Shown in pieces: positions 24,807 to 34,152 of a stretch of 64,000 nt of DNA (its first letter is position 1; each line of letters opens with the position of its first letter). The stretch comes from Azospirillum soli (GTDB lineage: Bacteria > Pseudomonadota > Alphaproteobacteria > Azospirillales > Azospirillaceae). Made by a program: the position numbers and the translations under genes. The DNA lies in the NCBI RefSeq assembly GCF_017876165.1, contig NZ_JAGINQ010000001.1, forward strand, positions 434,001-498,000. Direction: 5' to 3'. The notes below the pieces were generated by a model, which saw only the letters and a list, made by a program, of their open reading frames with translations, had not been told where the DNA came from and did not search any database.

Positions 24807-25961
24807 ATGAGCAAACACCCCAAAGTCTCCAAACGGGGCGCAATCCCGCCCTTCTTCGTGATGGAGGTCATGCGCGCCGCCGCCGAGCGCGAGGCCGCCG
24901 GGCTTGAGGTCCTGCACATGGAGGTGGGGCAGCCCTCCACCGGCGCGCCGAAGGGCGTGCTGGACGCCGCCCACCGCATGTTGGATGCCGATGTGCTGGG
25001 CTACACCGGATCGCTGGGCATCCCGGCACTCCGCTCGGCCATCGCCCGTTGGTACCGCGACCGCTACAAGGTCGACGTGCCCGACCGCCGCGTCGTGGTC
25101 ACCACCGGATCCTCCGGCGCCTTCCAGCTGGGCTTCCTCGCCGCCTTCGATCCGGGCGACCGGGTCGCCATGGCCTCGCCCAGCTACCCGGCCTACCGTC
25201 ACACGCTGACGGCCATCGGCGTCGAGCCCGTCGAACTGCCGACCGGCCCCGAGCACCGCTTCCAGCCGACCATCGAGCTTCTGGAAAAGCTCGACAAGCC
25301 CGTCCAGGGCCTGATCGTGGCCAGTCCCGCCAACCCCACCGGCACCATGCTGAGCCGCGAGGAGCTGACGGAATTGTCCGCCTGGTGCGACGCCAACGGC
25401 GTGCGCCTCGTGTCGGACGAGATCTACCACGGCCTGACCTATGGGCCGGAGGCCGTCACCGCCGCCGAGGTCAGCGAGAGCGCGCTCGTGGTGAACAGCT
25501 TCTCCAAATACTTCTCGATGACCGGCTGGCGGCTCGGCTGGATGATCGTGCCGGACGACCTGATCCGCTCGGTCGAGTGCCTCGCGCAGAACCTCTTCAT
25601 TTCCGCGCCCAGCCTGTCGCAGGCCGCCGCCGTGGCCGCCTTCGACTGCACGGAGGAGCTGGACGGCCACGTCGCCCGCTACGCCCGCAACCGCAGTATC
25701 CTGCTGGAGGAGTTGCCCAAGGCCGGCTTCGACAAGCTCGCCCCGGCGGACGGCGCCTTCTACGTCTACGCCGACGTGTCGGCCATGACCGACGACAGCG
25801 AGGCCTTCTGCAAGCGCATCCTGGCGGAGACCGGCATCGCCTGCACGCCGGGCATCGACTTCGACCCGGCGCGCGGCCATCGCTTCGTGCGCTTCAGCTT
25901 CGCCGGATCGGAAGAGACGATCGCCGAAGCCGCCCGGCGGCTGATCGCCTGGAAACGGTAA
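24807..25961 (+). CDS. pyridoxal-phosphate aminotransferase, class I/II
   Basis: A 384-residue cytosolic fold-type I aminotransferase of the aspartate aminotransferase superfamily. The PLP lysine is K234 in SFSKYFSMTGWRLG. The PLP-ring aspartate is in LVSDEIYHGL (D204), the NPTGT loop lies near 176-180, and the substrate carboxylate arginine is in HRFVRFSF. The substrate pair cannot be fixed from the sequence; relatives act on aspartate, alanine or aromatic amino acids. It lies 12 bases after the gamma-glutamyltransferase-like gene, which suggests cotranscription, and is followed by a terminator-type palindrome. Confidence 0.9.
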   Translation: MSKHPKVSKRGAIPPFFVMEVMRAAAEREAAGLEVLHMEVGQPSTGAPKGVLDAAHRMLDADVLGYTGSLGIPALRSAIARWYRDRYKVDVPDRRVVVTTGSSGAFQLGFLAAFDPGDRVAMASPSYPAYRHTLTAIGVEPVELPTGPEHRFQPTIELLEKLDKPVQGLIVASPANPTGTMLSREELTELSAWCDANGVRLVSDEIYHGLTYGPEAVTAAEVSESALVVNSFSKYFSMTGWRLGWMIVPDDLIRSVECLAQNLFISAPSLSQAAAVAAFDCTEELDGHVARYARNRSILLEELPKAGFDKLAPADGAFYVYADVSAMTDDSEAFCKRILAETGIACTPGIDFDPARGHRFVRFSFAGSEETIAEAARRLIAWKR

Positions 25962-25969
25962 CCTGACCA

Positions 25970-25998
25970 TCCCTCTCCCGGCCCGGCCGGGAGAGGGA
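25970..25998. terminator. bidirectional hairpin between convergent genes
   Basis: A 12-bp perfect stem TCCCTCTCCCGG / CCGGGAGAGGGA with a 5-base loop lies between the aminotransferase and gshA stops. The stem is identical to that at 10604-10632. Confidence 0.65.
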
Positions 25999-26007
25999 TC
26001 GCCTTCC

Positions 26008-27372
26008 TCAGTAGGCATACTCCCGGAAGACCGGATCGACGCTGCCGCCCCACTCGCCGTGGAACTTGGCCAGCAGTTCGTCGGCCGGCGTCTCGCCGGA
26101 CTCGGCGATGTTCAGCAGCGTGTCGAGGAAGTGAGCCTCGTCGTCGCCCCAGTTGTCATTGCGGGCACGCCGGACCAGACCGCCACGGGCGATCTCCAGA
26201 ACCTCCATAGAGACCTCGCGCACCGTCCGGTTCCGGAAGGTCGTGCGCAGGGCGTGGCGCGGCACCTCGGCGCGCAGATGGGCGCGCTCCTCGGTCGTCC
26301 AGTCCTTGACCAGATCCCAGGCCGCATCCAACGCCTGGTCGTCGTACAGCAGCCCGACCCACAGCGCCGGCAGGGCGCACAGGCGCCGCCACGGACCGCC
26401 ATCGGCGCCGCGCATCTCCAGGTACTTCTTCAGCCGCACCTCGGGGAAGGCGGTCGTCAGATGGTCGGCCCAGTCGGTGATGAGCGGCGCCTCGCCCGGC
26501 AGCGCCGGCAGCTTGCCGTTCAGGAAATCCCGGAAGCTCTGCCCCGACGCGTCGATGTACGTCCCGTCCCGATAGGCGAAGTACATCGGCACGTCGAGCA
26601 GGTAGTCCACATACCGCTCGAACCCGAAACCGTCCTCGAACACGAAGGGCAGATCGCCCGTGCGGTCGGGGTCGGTGTCGGTCCAGATGTGGCTGCGGAA
26701 GCTCTGGAATCCGTTCGGCTTGCCCTCGGTGAAGGGCGAATTGGCGAACAGAGCCGTGGCGATGGGCTGCAGCGCGAGGCTGACCCGGAACTTCTTCACC
26801 ATGTCGGCTTCCGACGCGAAGTCCAGGTTCACCTGCACGGTGCAGGTCCGCGACATCATGTCGAGCCCCAGCCCACCGCGCTTGGGCATGTAGTCGCCCA
26901 TGATCTTGTAGCGGCCCTTGGGCATCCAGGGAATCTCGTCGCGCCGCCATTTCGGCTGGAAGCCCAGGCCCATCATGGCGATGCCCAGCTCCGCCCCGAC
27001 CTCCTTCACCTGCCGCAGGTGGTGGTGCACCTCGGCGCAGGTCTGGTGCAGGTTTTCCAGCGGCGCGCCGGACAGCTCCACCTGCCCGCCGGGCTCCAGC
27101 GTGATGTTCGCCATGCCCTGGACCAGCGCGATGACGTTGCCGTTCTCCTCCACCGGCTCCCAGCCGTAGCGCTGGAGGCGGGTCAGCACCTCGCGGATGC
27201 CGTCCGGTCCGTCGTAGGGCAGCGGGCGCAGGTCGGAGACACGGTAGGCGAACTTCTCGTGCTCGGTCCCGATGCGCCAGTCCGCCGCCGGCTTGCAGCC
27301 GGATTCGAGATAAGCGACCAGCTGGCGACGGTCGGTGATCGGTTCGCCACGCGTCTTAGGAGGTGCGGACAT
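26008..27372 (-). CDS. gshA: glutamate-cysteine ligase
   Basis: A 454-residue ATP-dependent ligase making gamma-glutamylcysteine, the first step of glutathione synthesis, in the cytosol. It is of the plant/alphaproteobacterial GCS2-like type, recognised by [64 protein letters not shown] and [15 protein letters not shown]. The length is typical. ATG at 27372 follows GGGAG. It sits just downstream of rsmE on the same strand with a gap of 46 bases, so the two may be cotranscribed. No glutathione synthetase gene is seen in the window. Confidence 0.95.
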   Translation of the reverse strand: MSAPPKTRGEPITDRRQLVAYLESGCKPAADWRIGTEHEKFAYRVSDLRPLPYDGPDGIREVLTRLQRYGWEPVEENGNVIALVQGMANITLEPGGQVELSGAPLENLHQTCAEVHHHLRQVKEVGAELGIAMMGLGFQPKWRRDEIPWMPKGRYKIMGDYMPKRGGLGLDMMSRTCTVQVNLDFASEADMVKKFRVSLALQPIATALFANSPFTEGKPNGFQSFRSHIWTDTDPDRTGDLPFVFEDGFGFERYVDYLLDVPMYFAYRDGTYIDASGQSFRDFLNGKLPALPGEAPLITDWADHLTTAFPEVRLKKYLEMRGADGGPWRRLCALPALWVGLLYDDQALDAAWDLVKDWTTEERAHLRAEVPRHALRTTFRNRTVREVSMEVLEIARGGLVRRARNDNWGDDEAHFLDTLLNIAESGETPADELLAKFHGEWGGSVDPVFREYAY

Positions 27373-27418
27373 GAAAGCTCCCGCTCGCGGAAATGCCGTG
27401 AAAAATCAGAACAGCCGA

Positions 27419-28213
27419 TTAAACAGCCGGGGAACGGAAAGGCGGCCGGGTGTCGCCGTCTTCCGCCGTCCAATCCCCCGAAAGCGCCTGCCAGCAGGCC
27501 AGCGCCGCGACCACAGCCGTGTCGGCGCGCAGGATCCGGGGGCCCAGACCAACCGGGACAACAAAGGGTAGTTTACAAATTTCGTCAAGTTCCGACTGTT
27601 GGAACCCGCCCTCGGGCCCGACCAGGAAGGCCGCCGGTCCACGGGGCCGCGCCCGCATCGCCTCGGCGATGGGCCGTACGTGCCCGGCCTCGGCGCACAG
27701 GTACAGCGTACGCTCCTCGGGCCAGCCGGCCAGCGCCTTGTCCAGCGGCACCGGTTCGGACAGTTCCGGCACGGTCAGCCGCTCGCATTGCTCAGCCGCC
27801 TCGATGGCGTTGGCGCGCAGGCGGTCGGTGTTGACCCGGTTCGGATCGGTGCGTCGGGTGAAGACCGGCCAGATGCGCGAGGCGCCCAGCTCGCTGGCCT
27901 TCTCGGCGATAAAGTCAATTCGCCCCCGCTTGATCGGCGCGAACAGCAGCCACAGGTCCGGTTCGCCCTGCTGCGGGCGCCGCTGCGCCGACACGGTCAG
28001 AGAACACCAGCCTTTGCCGAACCCGTCGATGGCCGCCAGCCATTCCCCGTCCCGGCCGTTGAACACGGCCACCACGTCCCCTTTGTCGAGCCGCAGGACA
28101 TGACGCAGGAAATGCGCCCGCTCGTGGTCGAGCCCGACCGCCTGCCCCTCGGCCAGCGGACTGTCGACGTACAGACGGGTTTTCGGCGAAGGAAAAGGCG
28201 GGTGCTCGGCCAT
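27419..28213 (-). CDS. rsmE: 16S rRNA (uracil-1498-N3)-methyltransferase RsmE
   Basis: A 264-residue SPOUT-class methyltransferase that modifies U1498 of 16S rRNA using S-adenosylmethionine. The N-terminal PUA-like domain includes RLYVDSPLAEGQAV and HERAHFLRHVLRLDKGD. The trefoil-knot domain shows EKASELGASRIWPVFTRRT, FLVGPEGGFQQSELDE and LGPRILRADTAVVAAL. The start ATG at 28213 is chosen because the family N-terminus begins there; an in-frame extension to 28309 would be encoded by the palindromic spacer. It follows the histidine kinase gene on the same strand after a spacer of about 190 bases with three hairpins. Confidence 0.94.
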   Translation of the reverse strand: MAEHPPFPSPKTRLYVDSPLAEGQAVGLDHERAHFLRHVLRLDKGDVVAVFNGRDGEWLAAIDGFGKGWCSLTVSAQRRPQQGEPDLWLLFAPIKRGRIDFIAEKASELGASRIWPVFTRRTDPNRVNTDRLRANAIEAAEQCERLTVPELSEPVPLDKALAGWPEERTLYLCAEAGHVRPIAEAMRARPRGPAAFLVGPEGGFQQSELDEICKLPFVVPVGLGPRILRADTAVVAALACWQALSGDWTAEDGDTRPPFRSPAV

Positions 28214-28281
28214 TGTCACTCTCCGGTGTGCGGCCCCGACTATAGCGGCAAGCACCCCCACACCGCGAGCGGTCCGCTCAT

Positions 28282-28319
28282 ACCGAAGGCGTTTGATGAC
28301 TTTCATCAAACGCCTCGGT
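28282..28319. repeat. 38-base near-perfect palindrome between kinase gene and rsmE
   Basis: The arms ACCGAAGGCGTTTGATGA and TCATCAAACGCCTCGGT pair around the loop CTT with one bulged base. It is less GC-rich than the terminators of this window and has no T-run. It is the first of three consecutive palindromes. Confidence 0.8.
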
Positions 28320-28331
28320 TCGAACCCGGCA

Positions 28332-28352
28332 GCACTTTGCTGCGCAAAGTGC
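28332..28352. repeat. short perfect palindrome
   Basis: A 9-bp stem GCACTTTGC / GCAAAGTGC around TGC. It is the middle of three palindromes in the 28282-28404 spacer. Confidence 0.75.
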
Positions 28353-28360
28353 GAGAGGGG

Positions 28361-28404
28361 GATACGGCCGGCCGATCATGAACCATTCATGCGCCGGCCG
28401 TATC
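28361..28404 (-). terminator. hairpin at the end of the histidine kinase gene
   Basis: A 12-bp perfect stem GATACGGCCGGC / GCCGGCCGTATC with a 20-base loop overlaps the stop codon of the kinase gene (28403-28405). It probably shields or ends that transcript. Confidence 0.6.
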
Positions 28405-31282
28405 AATCCGCGGCCCGACGAATTGCGCGGGACTCGCGGCCGCCCGCCTGGATCAGCTCGCGCAACAGCCGGCGCAGGGCGTCCGGCCGCACCGGCTTGT
28501 GCAGCACGGCAAAGCCGGCGCGCCTCGCCTCCGCTTCCAGCTCCGGCCCGGTGTCGCCGGTCAGGACGACGGCCGGCAGATCGGCGCCATAGGCCGTGCG
28601 CATCGCCTGGATCGCCTCGCCGCCCGTCCGCCCGCCCCGCAGGCGGTAGTCGGCCACCACCGCGTCGGGCGCCACGCCGGCCTCGGCCAGCAGTTCCCGC
28701 GCCGTGTCCAGGTCGCTGGCCGCGATCACCCGGAAACCCCAGGCGTCCAGCATGGCCTGCATGCCCTCCAGAATGATCGCCTCGTCGTCGATCAAAGCGA
28801 CCACCCCCTGTCCCTGGCCGCTGGCGGCACAGGGCACGGCCACCACCCCGGCCTTGCGCGGCACCGTGACCGCGAAGACCGAACCGCGTCCCGGCACCGA
28901 GCGCACCGACATCGGATGGCCGAGCAGCCGGGACAAGCGCTTCACAATGGCGAGGCCGAGGCCGAGACCCTGCGTGCGGTCGCGCTCCGGATTGCCGATC
29001 TGGACGAACTCCTCGAAGATGTCGTCCAGCCGGCCGGGCGGGATGCCGATGCCGGTGTCCCACACCTCGATGCGCAGGTGATCGCCGCGCCGCCGGCAGC
29101 CGATCAGCACGCCACCCTTGGTGGTGTATTTCAGCGCGTTCTCGACGAGGTTGCCAACGATGCGGCCGAGCAGAGTCGGATCGCTTTCCACCGCCGCGTC
29201 CCCGGCCAGAACCTTCAGCGTCAGCCCCTTCTGGGCGAAGCGCGGCGCGTATTCGGCCCCGATCCGGTTCAGCAGGGGCGAAAGCGGCACCGTCTCGCGC
29301 CGCACGTCCACCACGCCGGCGTCCAGCTTGGACAAGTCGAGAATGCCGTCGAGCAGCCCCTTCAGCGCGTCCAGCGCCTGCTGCATCGTCCCGACCAGCT
29401 CCTGCGCGCCGTGCCCGGCCAGCCGTTCGGACAGCACGTGGGAGAAGAACAGAAGCGACTGCACCGGCTGGCGCAGGTCGTGGCTGGCGGCGGCCAGGAA
29501 CTTGGACTTGGCGACGCTGGCGCGCTCCGCCTCCTCCTTGGCGTGGTGCAGCTCGTCCTCGATGCGCTTGCGGTCGGTGATGTCGATGTCCAGGCCGGTC
29601 ATGCGCACCGTGCGGCCGGCCTCGTCCACGACGCACCGGCCGATGGCCCCGATCCAGCGGACCTCGCCGTCGGGGTGGACGACGCGGAACTCCACCCGCA
29701 ACGGCGCGCCACTGTCCTTGGCCGTGCGGTTCGCGCGCCAGAAGGCGTCGCGGTCGTCGGGGTGGAGGACCCGGTCGATGGCGTCCGGCGTCGGTTCGCC
29801 CATGGGCCGGCCGTACCCGAACAGGCGCCACATCCCTTCGGACCATGTGACGCGGTCGGTCACGACGTCCCAATCCCAGAGGCCCGCGCGCGCCCCGTCC
29901 AGGGCGAAGGCCAGCCGGTCCTCCCCCTCGCGCCGGGCGCGTTCGGCCTCGTGCAGGTCGGTGACGTCCAGCAGCACGCCGTCCCACACCACCGAGCCGT
30001 CCGCGTCCCTGCGGGTGGTGGAATGGGAGCGGACCCGGCGCGGGCGCCCTCGCCCGTCGATGATCGTGCCGTCCAGATGCATGGGCTCCAGCGTCCGCGC
30101 GGAACGCTCGACGGCATCGCGCCAGCGCTTGGCCGTCTCCGGCTCCATCCGCTGGCCGATTTCGGCCGGATCGAAGGTCCGCCCGTGAAGCTCCTCGACC
30201 CGGTAGCCAAGGAAGCCGGCCACGGTGTCGCTGATGTAGGGGTAGGTCATGCGACCGTCGGGATACAGGACGCGCCGGAAGATCACGCCGGGGAAGTTGG
30301 CCGCGATGTCGGCCAGACGCTGCTCGGCCACCTTCTCGGCCTGCAAGGCTTCCAGCCGCCGCTCGGCCTCCTGCCGGCGGGTGAAGGCGGCGATCAGCCC
30401 GGCCCCGAACAGGGCCGCCAGGACCAGCGCCAGCCCGCCGCCCCCGAACAGGAACAGCCGGCTGCGCACCAGCGGCGCCATGACCACCCGGTGCGGCGCG
30501 CCGGCCAGCACCGCCCAGCCGCTCTGCGGCACGGCGGCCTGGGCGAGCAGGAAGCGTTCCCGATCCGCCGCGACCGCCTCGTACAGACCGTCGCCGGCCC
30601 GCAAGCCCTCCAGCACCGAATCGGTCGGCAGTTTGCCGATGAGCGGATCGTCAGCCTCCGCCGAATGGCTCCGCGCGACGATGCGGTTGTCGCGGTCCAC
30701 CATCGTGATCCGTCCGCCCTCGGCGACGATGTGATCCTTAAGCAGGCCGTGGAAGCTCCAGGCAGGCAGGATGGCGCTCAGCACCTGGACGACCTTGCCG
30801 TCGCGGACCACCGGAACGCGCAGGCCCACCATGGCGTCCGGCCGCCACGCCGGCTGAACGCGGACCCCGGTGACCTGCGGCTTTCCGGTCTCGAAGACCT
30901 CGGCGATGCTGGGCAGGTCGAGCGGCGGGGGCAATGCTTCCCCGAACGCGAAGCGGGTGTTCACCAACTGCCGGTCGCGATCCGTCAGGATGACCAGTTC
31001 CCAACTGGGACGGATCGCCACCGCGCGGCGCGCCTGAATATCGAAGGCCGTCAGGTCGCCCCGCTCCAGCGCGTCCGAACTCGCCAGCGTGGTCAAGGCG
31101 GCCAGTTCCTGGGCGATCTCCCGCTCCACCGCTGCGGCCGTGGTCCGCGCGCTCTGCCGCAGCTGTTCCTCCAGAACGCCGCGTTCGCTTTCCTGGAGGA
31201 TCGACAGCGTGATCGCCGCGAAGACGGCAACCGGCAGCAGAGTCACCACCGCCAGCAGCGCCAGTTGCCGCGCGCTCAGCAT
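28403..31282 (-). CDS. hybrid sensor histidine kinase (periplasmic sensor, 2 PAS, HisKA, HATPase, receiver)
   Basis: A 959-residue membrane-bound hybrid kinase. A first membrane segment (about 4-26) and a second (about 285-310) enclose a periplasmic region of about 250 residues of Cache type (ELVILTDRDRQLVNTRFAFG and later). A coiled coil and two PAS domains follow, the second with its PAC end in VRMTGLDIDITDRKR. The HisKA domain carries the phosphorylated H601 in ASHDLRQPVQSLL. The HATPase domain has NLVENALKYT, DTGIGIPP and GLGLGLAIVKR. The C-terminal receiver has the acceptor aspartate in AVVADYRLRG and the lysine in HKPVRP. ATG at 31282 begins right at the first membrane helix. No partner response regulator is adjacent, so signal and target are unknown. 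Confidence 0.92.
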   Translation of the reverse strand: MLSARQLALLAVVTLLPVAVFAAITLSILQESERGVLEEQLRQSARTTAAAVEREIAQELAALTTLASSDALERGDLTAFDIQARRAVAIRPSWELVILTDRDRQLVNTRFAFGEALPPPLDLPSIAEVFETGKPQVTGVRVQPAWRPDAMVGLRVPVVRDGKVVQVLSAILPAWSFHGLLKDHIVAEGGRITMVDRDNRIVARSHSAEADDPLIGKLPTDSVLEGLRAGDGLYEAVAADRERFLLAQAAVPQSGWAVLAGAPHRVVMAPLVRSRLFLFGGGGLALVLAALFGAGLIAAFTRRQEAERRLEALQAEKVAEQRLADIAANFPGVIFRRVLYPDGRMTYPYISDTVAGFLGYRVEELHGRTFDPAEIGQRMEPETAKRWRDAVERSARTLEPMHLDGTIIDGRGRPRRVRSHSTTRRDADGSVVWDGVLLDVTDLHEAERARREGEDRLAFALDGARAGLWDWDVVTDRVTWSEGMWRLFGYGRPMGEPTPDAIDRVLHPDDRDAFWRANRTAKDSGAPLRVEFRVVHPDGEVRWIGAIGRCVVDEAGRTVRMTGLDIDITDRKRIEDELHHAKEEAERASVAKSKFLAAASHDLRQPVQSLLFFSHVLSERLAGHGAQELVGTMQQALDALKGLLDGILDLSKLDAGVVDVRRETVPLSPLLNRIGAEYAPRFAQKGLTLKVLAGDAAVESDPTLLGRIVGNLVENALKYTTKGGVLIGCRRRGDHLRIEVWDTGIGIPPGRLDDIFEEFVQIGNPERDRTQGLGLGLAIVKRLSRLLGHPMSVRSVPGRGSVFAVTVPRKAGVVAVPCAASGQGQGVVALIDDEAIILEGMQAMLDAWGFRVIAASDLDTARELLAEAGVAPDAVVADYRLRGGRTGGEAIQAMRTAYGADLPAVVLTGDTGPELEAEARRAGFAVLHKPVRPDALRRLLRELIQAGGRESRAIRRAAD

Positions 31283-31526
31283 AAGAAGGAACCTTCGATT
31301 CGGCCGGTCGTCATGGAGGCCTTCGGTTCGGCTCGGCGGGTTCCGGAGCGTTCGCGCGCCGTCCGCCTTGTTGTTCAGAGTCGATACGAGTATCCAGGGT
31401 ACTTCGGAAACGGCAAGCCTTTTCCACATCCCAGGTCCGGCTTCCCGCAACCTTGCCCCACCAGTATGAGGCCGTTAGGTTGCCGGCCTACGACCATCGT
31501 CCGAGCCTTTTCCGTCGGAGCCTGCC

Positions 31527-32450
31527 ATGACCAGCCCCGCCTCCCCCGCCCCCGGTGAATTCACGGACATCCGGCGCGGCGGGTGGATCGACCGATTCGC
31601 TCCGGAGCCGCTGCGTCCCTACCTGCGGCTGGCCCGGCTCGACCGGCCGATCGGGACGTGGCTGCTGCTGTTCCCCGGCTGGTGGAGCATCGCCCTGGCT
31701 GGCCAGGGCACGCCCGACCTGTGGCTGATGGCTCTGTTCGGCATCGGCGCCGTGGTCATGCGGGGCGCCGGCTGCACGGTCAACGACATCCTGGACCGCG
31801 ATTTCGACGCCATGGTGGAACGGACGCGGAGCCGGCCGATCCCCTCCGGGCAGGTGACCGTCAAGCAGGCGCTGGTCTTCCTCGCCCTGCAACTGCTGAT
31901 CGGGCTGGCCATTTTGGTGCAGCTGAACCTGTTCAGCATCGGGCTGGGTGTGCTGTCGCTGCTGCTGGTCTTCGCCTACCCGCTGATGAAGCGGATCACC
32001 TGGTGGCCGCAGGCCTTTCTCGGCCTGACCTTCAACTGGGGCGCTCTGATGGGCTGGACGGCGGTCCGGGGCGAACTGGATTGGCCGGCGCTGGTGCTGT
32101 ACGCGGCGGGAATCGTCTGGACGCTGGGCTACGACACCATCTACGCCCACCAGGATAAGGAGGACGACGCCCGCATCGGGGTCAAGTCCACCGCCCTGCG
32201 GCTGGGCGACCAGAGCAAGATCTGGATCTACGGCTTCTACACCCTGACCTTCGTGGGGATCGGGCTGGCCGGGCGGTTGGCCGGGCTGGGGCCGTTCTTC
32301 CTGCCGGTGCTGATGGCGGCGGCGCTTCAGCTGTCCTGGCAGGTGGGGACTTGGCGGCCCGACGACCAGACCGACTGCCTGGACAAGTTCAAGTCCAACC
32401 GCTGGGTCGGCTGGCTGGTCCTGGCGGCGATCCTGGCCGGGAAAATCTAG
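31527..32450 (+). CDS. ubiA: 4-hydroxybenzoate polyprenyltransferase
   Basis: A 307-residue integral membrane enzyme that prenylates 4-hydroxybenzoate in ubiquinone synthesis. The two magnesium-diphosphate motifs are visible: NDILDRDFDAMVERTRSRP (from N86) and DTIYAHQDKEDD (about 209-220). Several hydrophobic helices and LIGLAILVQLNLFSIGLG-type segments fit the family fold. The length is slightly above the usual 290 because of an N-terminal extension of about 25 residues. The start has GGAGCCTGCC just upstream. ubiD lies 2.6 kb downstream on the same strand, but unrelated genes intervene. Confidence 0.95.
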   Translation: MTSPASPAPGEFTDIRRGGWIDRFAPEPLRPYLRLARLDRPIGTWLLLFPGWWSIALAGQGTPDLWLMALFGIGAVVMRGAGCTVNDILDRDFDAMVERTRSRPIPSGQVTVKQALVFLALQLLIGLAILVQLNLFSIGLGVLSLLLVFAYPLMKRITWWPQAFLGLTFNWGALMGWTAVRGELDWPALVLYAAGIVWTLGYDTIYAHQDKEDDARIGVKSTALRLGDQSKIWIYGFYTLTFVGIGLAGRLAGLGPFFLPVLMAAALQLSWQVGTWRPDDQTDCLDKFKSNRWVGWLVLAAILAGKI

Positions 32451-32466
32451 AGAAGAACTCTAGATT
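32444..32466. terminator. bidirectional hairpin overlapping both stop codons
   Basis: A 9-bp perfect stem AATCTAGAG / CTCTAGATT with the loop AAGAA spans the end of ubiA and the end of the convergent CHAP gene. It is unusually compact: the ubiA TAG is within the left arm. Confidence 0.7.
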
Positions 32467-33293
32467 CAGTCCTGGATCAGTTCGGCGACCGCGCCGGAGC
32501 CGGGCTTGCGGCCAGGCATCACGGTGCGCAGACCCTCCACCGAGGCGACCTCGCCCTTCACGGCGGCGCCCTTCGCGACACTGGGAACGGTGGGCTTGCG
32601 GCGCGGCAGGACCGACACGACGGTGTCTTCCGTCTTCGCCGGAGCCGGGGTGTAGGAGGCGGTGAGGATCTGCGGCTTGCGGCCGGGCACCGCGACCATG
32701 TGCGGCTTGGCCGAGGCCTGGAGCAGACGGGTTTTGTCGGCGTCCCGCTTGGCGGCGCCACGCCCGGTGGGGGTGACGGTGAAACCGGTGTCGATGCCCG
32801 AGCTGCGGGCTTCCATCACGCGGCCACGGGCCGGTTGCCCTTCCGGCAGGATGAAGCCGTAGGAGGCGTAGACGCGCAGGCCGAGCTGGTCCGACGGCTC
32901 ATGCCAGACGCGGACGGCCGTCCAGTCGTTGTGCGGCGACACGTCCACGACCCGCATGTTGCGGCGCAGGCCGGTGCCGTCCAGCCAGGTGTGGTCCACC
33001 TCGATGGTGCGGCGGTCGATGACGTTGCTGACGAGGGAAACATGGCCCCGGCTGAGGCGGCCCGTCCGCTTGAAGACGAGGACCGAACCGAGCGCCGGCT
33101 GCTTGTCGCGGTCGTACTGACCGGCGGCGCGATCCCACCACTTCCAGGCGTCGCCTTGGATTGTGAAATCGGAGATTGCCCGAACCGTGCGAACACAGTC
33201 GCCATCCTGGGCCGCGGCCTGGGATATGATGACAGGGCTAAACGCGATGAACGCAGCGAACGAAAGGCCGTATGCGATTCCCTTCGACCGCAT
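32466..33293 (-). CDS. secreted CHAP-domain protein
   Basis: A 275-residue exported protein. A signal peptide covers residues about 1-29 (ending SQAAAQ). A CHAP-type (NlpC/P60-like) amidase domain spans about 31-150: catalytic Cys33 in DCVRTVRAIS and His84 in GHVSLVS, with KQPALGSVLVFK before the histidine, as in the family. The C-terminal 110 residues are low-complexity and carry three short Pro-Arg-Lys-Pro motifs (VPGRKPQ, LPRRKPT, MPGRKPG), perhaps a wall- or surface-binding tail. It probably cleaves peptidoglycan peptides, but no activity can be asserted. It is convergent with ubiA and has its own promoter region of about 140 bases. Confidence 0.8.
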   Translation of the reverse strand: MRSKGIAYGLSFAAFIAFSPVIISQAAAQDGDCVRTVRAISDFTIQGDAWKWWDRAAGQYDRDKQPALGSVLVFKRTGRLSRGHVSLVSNVIDRRTIEVDHTWLDGTGLRRNMRVVDVSPHNDWTAVRVWHEPSDQLGLRVYASYGFILPEGQPARGRVMEARSSGIDTGFTVTPTGRGAAKRDADKTRLLQASAKPHMVAVPGRKPQILTASYTPAPAKTEDTVVSVLPRRKPTVPSVAKGAAVKGEVASVEGLRTVMPGRKPGSGAVAELIQD

Positions 33294-33434
33294 GAATCCC
33301 CCTTATCCTTTGTCTTCCCCCTTTCGATTGGGTAACACGGGAGCCCCGGTGTGTCTACTCCGTTTGAATTATGTAACCAAAAACGGTTGTGGACAGATCA
33401 TCGCCCGCCCCGCCGAATCACCGAGAATCCTCGC

Positions 33435-34091
33435 ATGAACAATTCTTCCCCCGTCGACTTCATCCGGACCAACACCACGGTCGCGACGACTCCGCTGCTG
33501 CCGGAAATACGTCTTCATTTGGCGACCGAGGTCACGCCGTTGTGGCAGGCGACTGAGGAAGTGCTGGCAGCGTCCGACCTGCCCCCGCCCTACTGGGCCT
33601 TCGCATGGCCGGGCGGACAGGCGGTGGCGCGCCTCGTCCTCGACCGGCCGGAGCTGGTGGCGGGCAAGTCGGTCCTCGACTTCGCGGCGGGCACCGGGCT
33701 GGTGGGCATCGCCGCGAAACTGGCCGGGGCGGCGCGCGTGCAGTCCTGCGACATCGACCGCTTCGCGCTGGCTGCCATCGGCCTGAACGCCGAGGCGAAC
33801 GGGGTGGAGGTGAAGGCGGTCAGCGCCGATCTGGTCGGGCGCGAGTTGCCGGGGATCGACGTCGTGCTGGCGGGCGACGTCTGCTACGAGCGGCCCATGG
33901 CCGAACGGGTGACCACGTGGCTGCGCACCATCGCGGCAACAGGGACGTTGGTGCTGCTGGGCGATCCGGGCCGCGCCTATGTCCCTACCACGGGGATCGA
34001 GCGCGTCGGCGGCTACACGGTTCCGACCTCCCTGGAGCTGGAGGACCGCGAGACGCGGGACACGGTCATCTGGCGCCTTCTGCCGGAATGA
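33435..34091 (+). CDS. class I SAM methyltransferase, METTL20/ETF-beta lysine methyltransferase-like
   Basis: A 218-residue soluble methyltransferase. The Rossmann SAM-binding motif is VLDFAAGTGLVGIAAKLAGA, followed by CDIDRFALAAIGLNAEANG and the post-motif DVVLAGDVCYERPMAE. The segment PPPYWAFAWPGGQAVAR before motif I is characteristic of the METTL20-like group, which methylates lysines of the electron-transfer flavoprotein beta subunit. The substrate is inferred from family only. The start ATG at 33435 opens MNNSSPVDFI. The DNA alkylation repair gene follows after about 60 bases. Confidence 0.82.
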   Translation: MNNSSPVDFIRTNTTVATTPLLPEIRLHLATEVTPLWQATEEVLAASDLPPPYWAFAWPGGQAVARLVLDRPELVAGKSVLDFAAGTGLVGIAAKLAGAARVQSCDIDRFALAAIGLNAEANGVEVKAVSADLVGRELPGIDVVLAGDVCYERPMAERVTTWLRTIAATGTLVLLGDPGRAYVPTTGIERVGGYTVPTSLELEDRETRDTVIWRLLPE

Positions 34092-34152
34092 TCGCCTGCC
34101 CCATGGCGCACGGGCGTTGCTCCGCTCGCGTCTTTGGTGTATCGAACATACC

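Noticed and set aside
28313..28330. GGTTCGAACCC as a tRNA T-arm
   Set aside because: The flanking bases do not form the 5-bp T stem and no acceptor, D or anticodon arm can be drawn around it.
28499..31558. A 1019-codon open frame opposite the hybrid histidine kinase
   Set aside because: Shadow frame; the opposite strand has complete kinase and receiver motifs.
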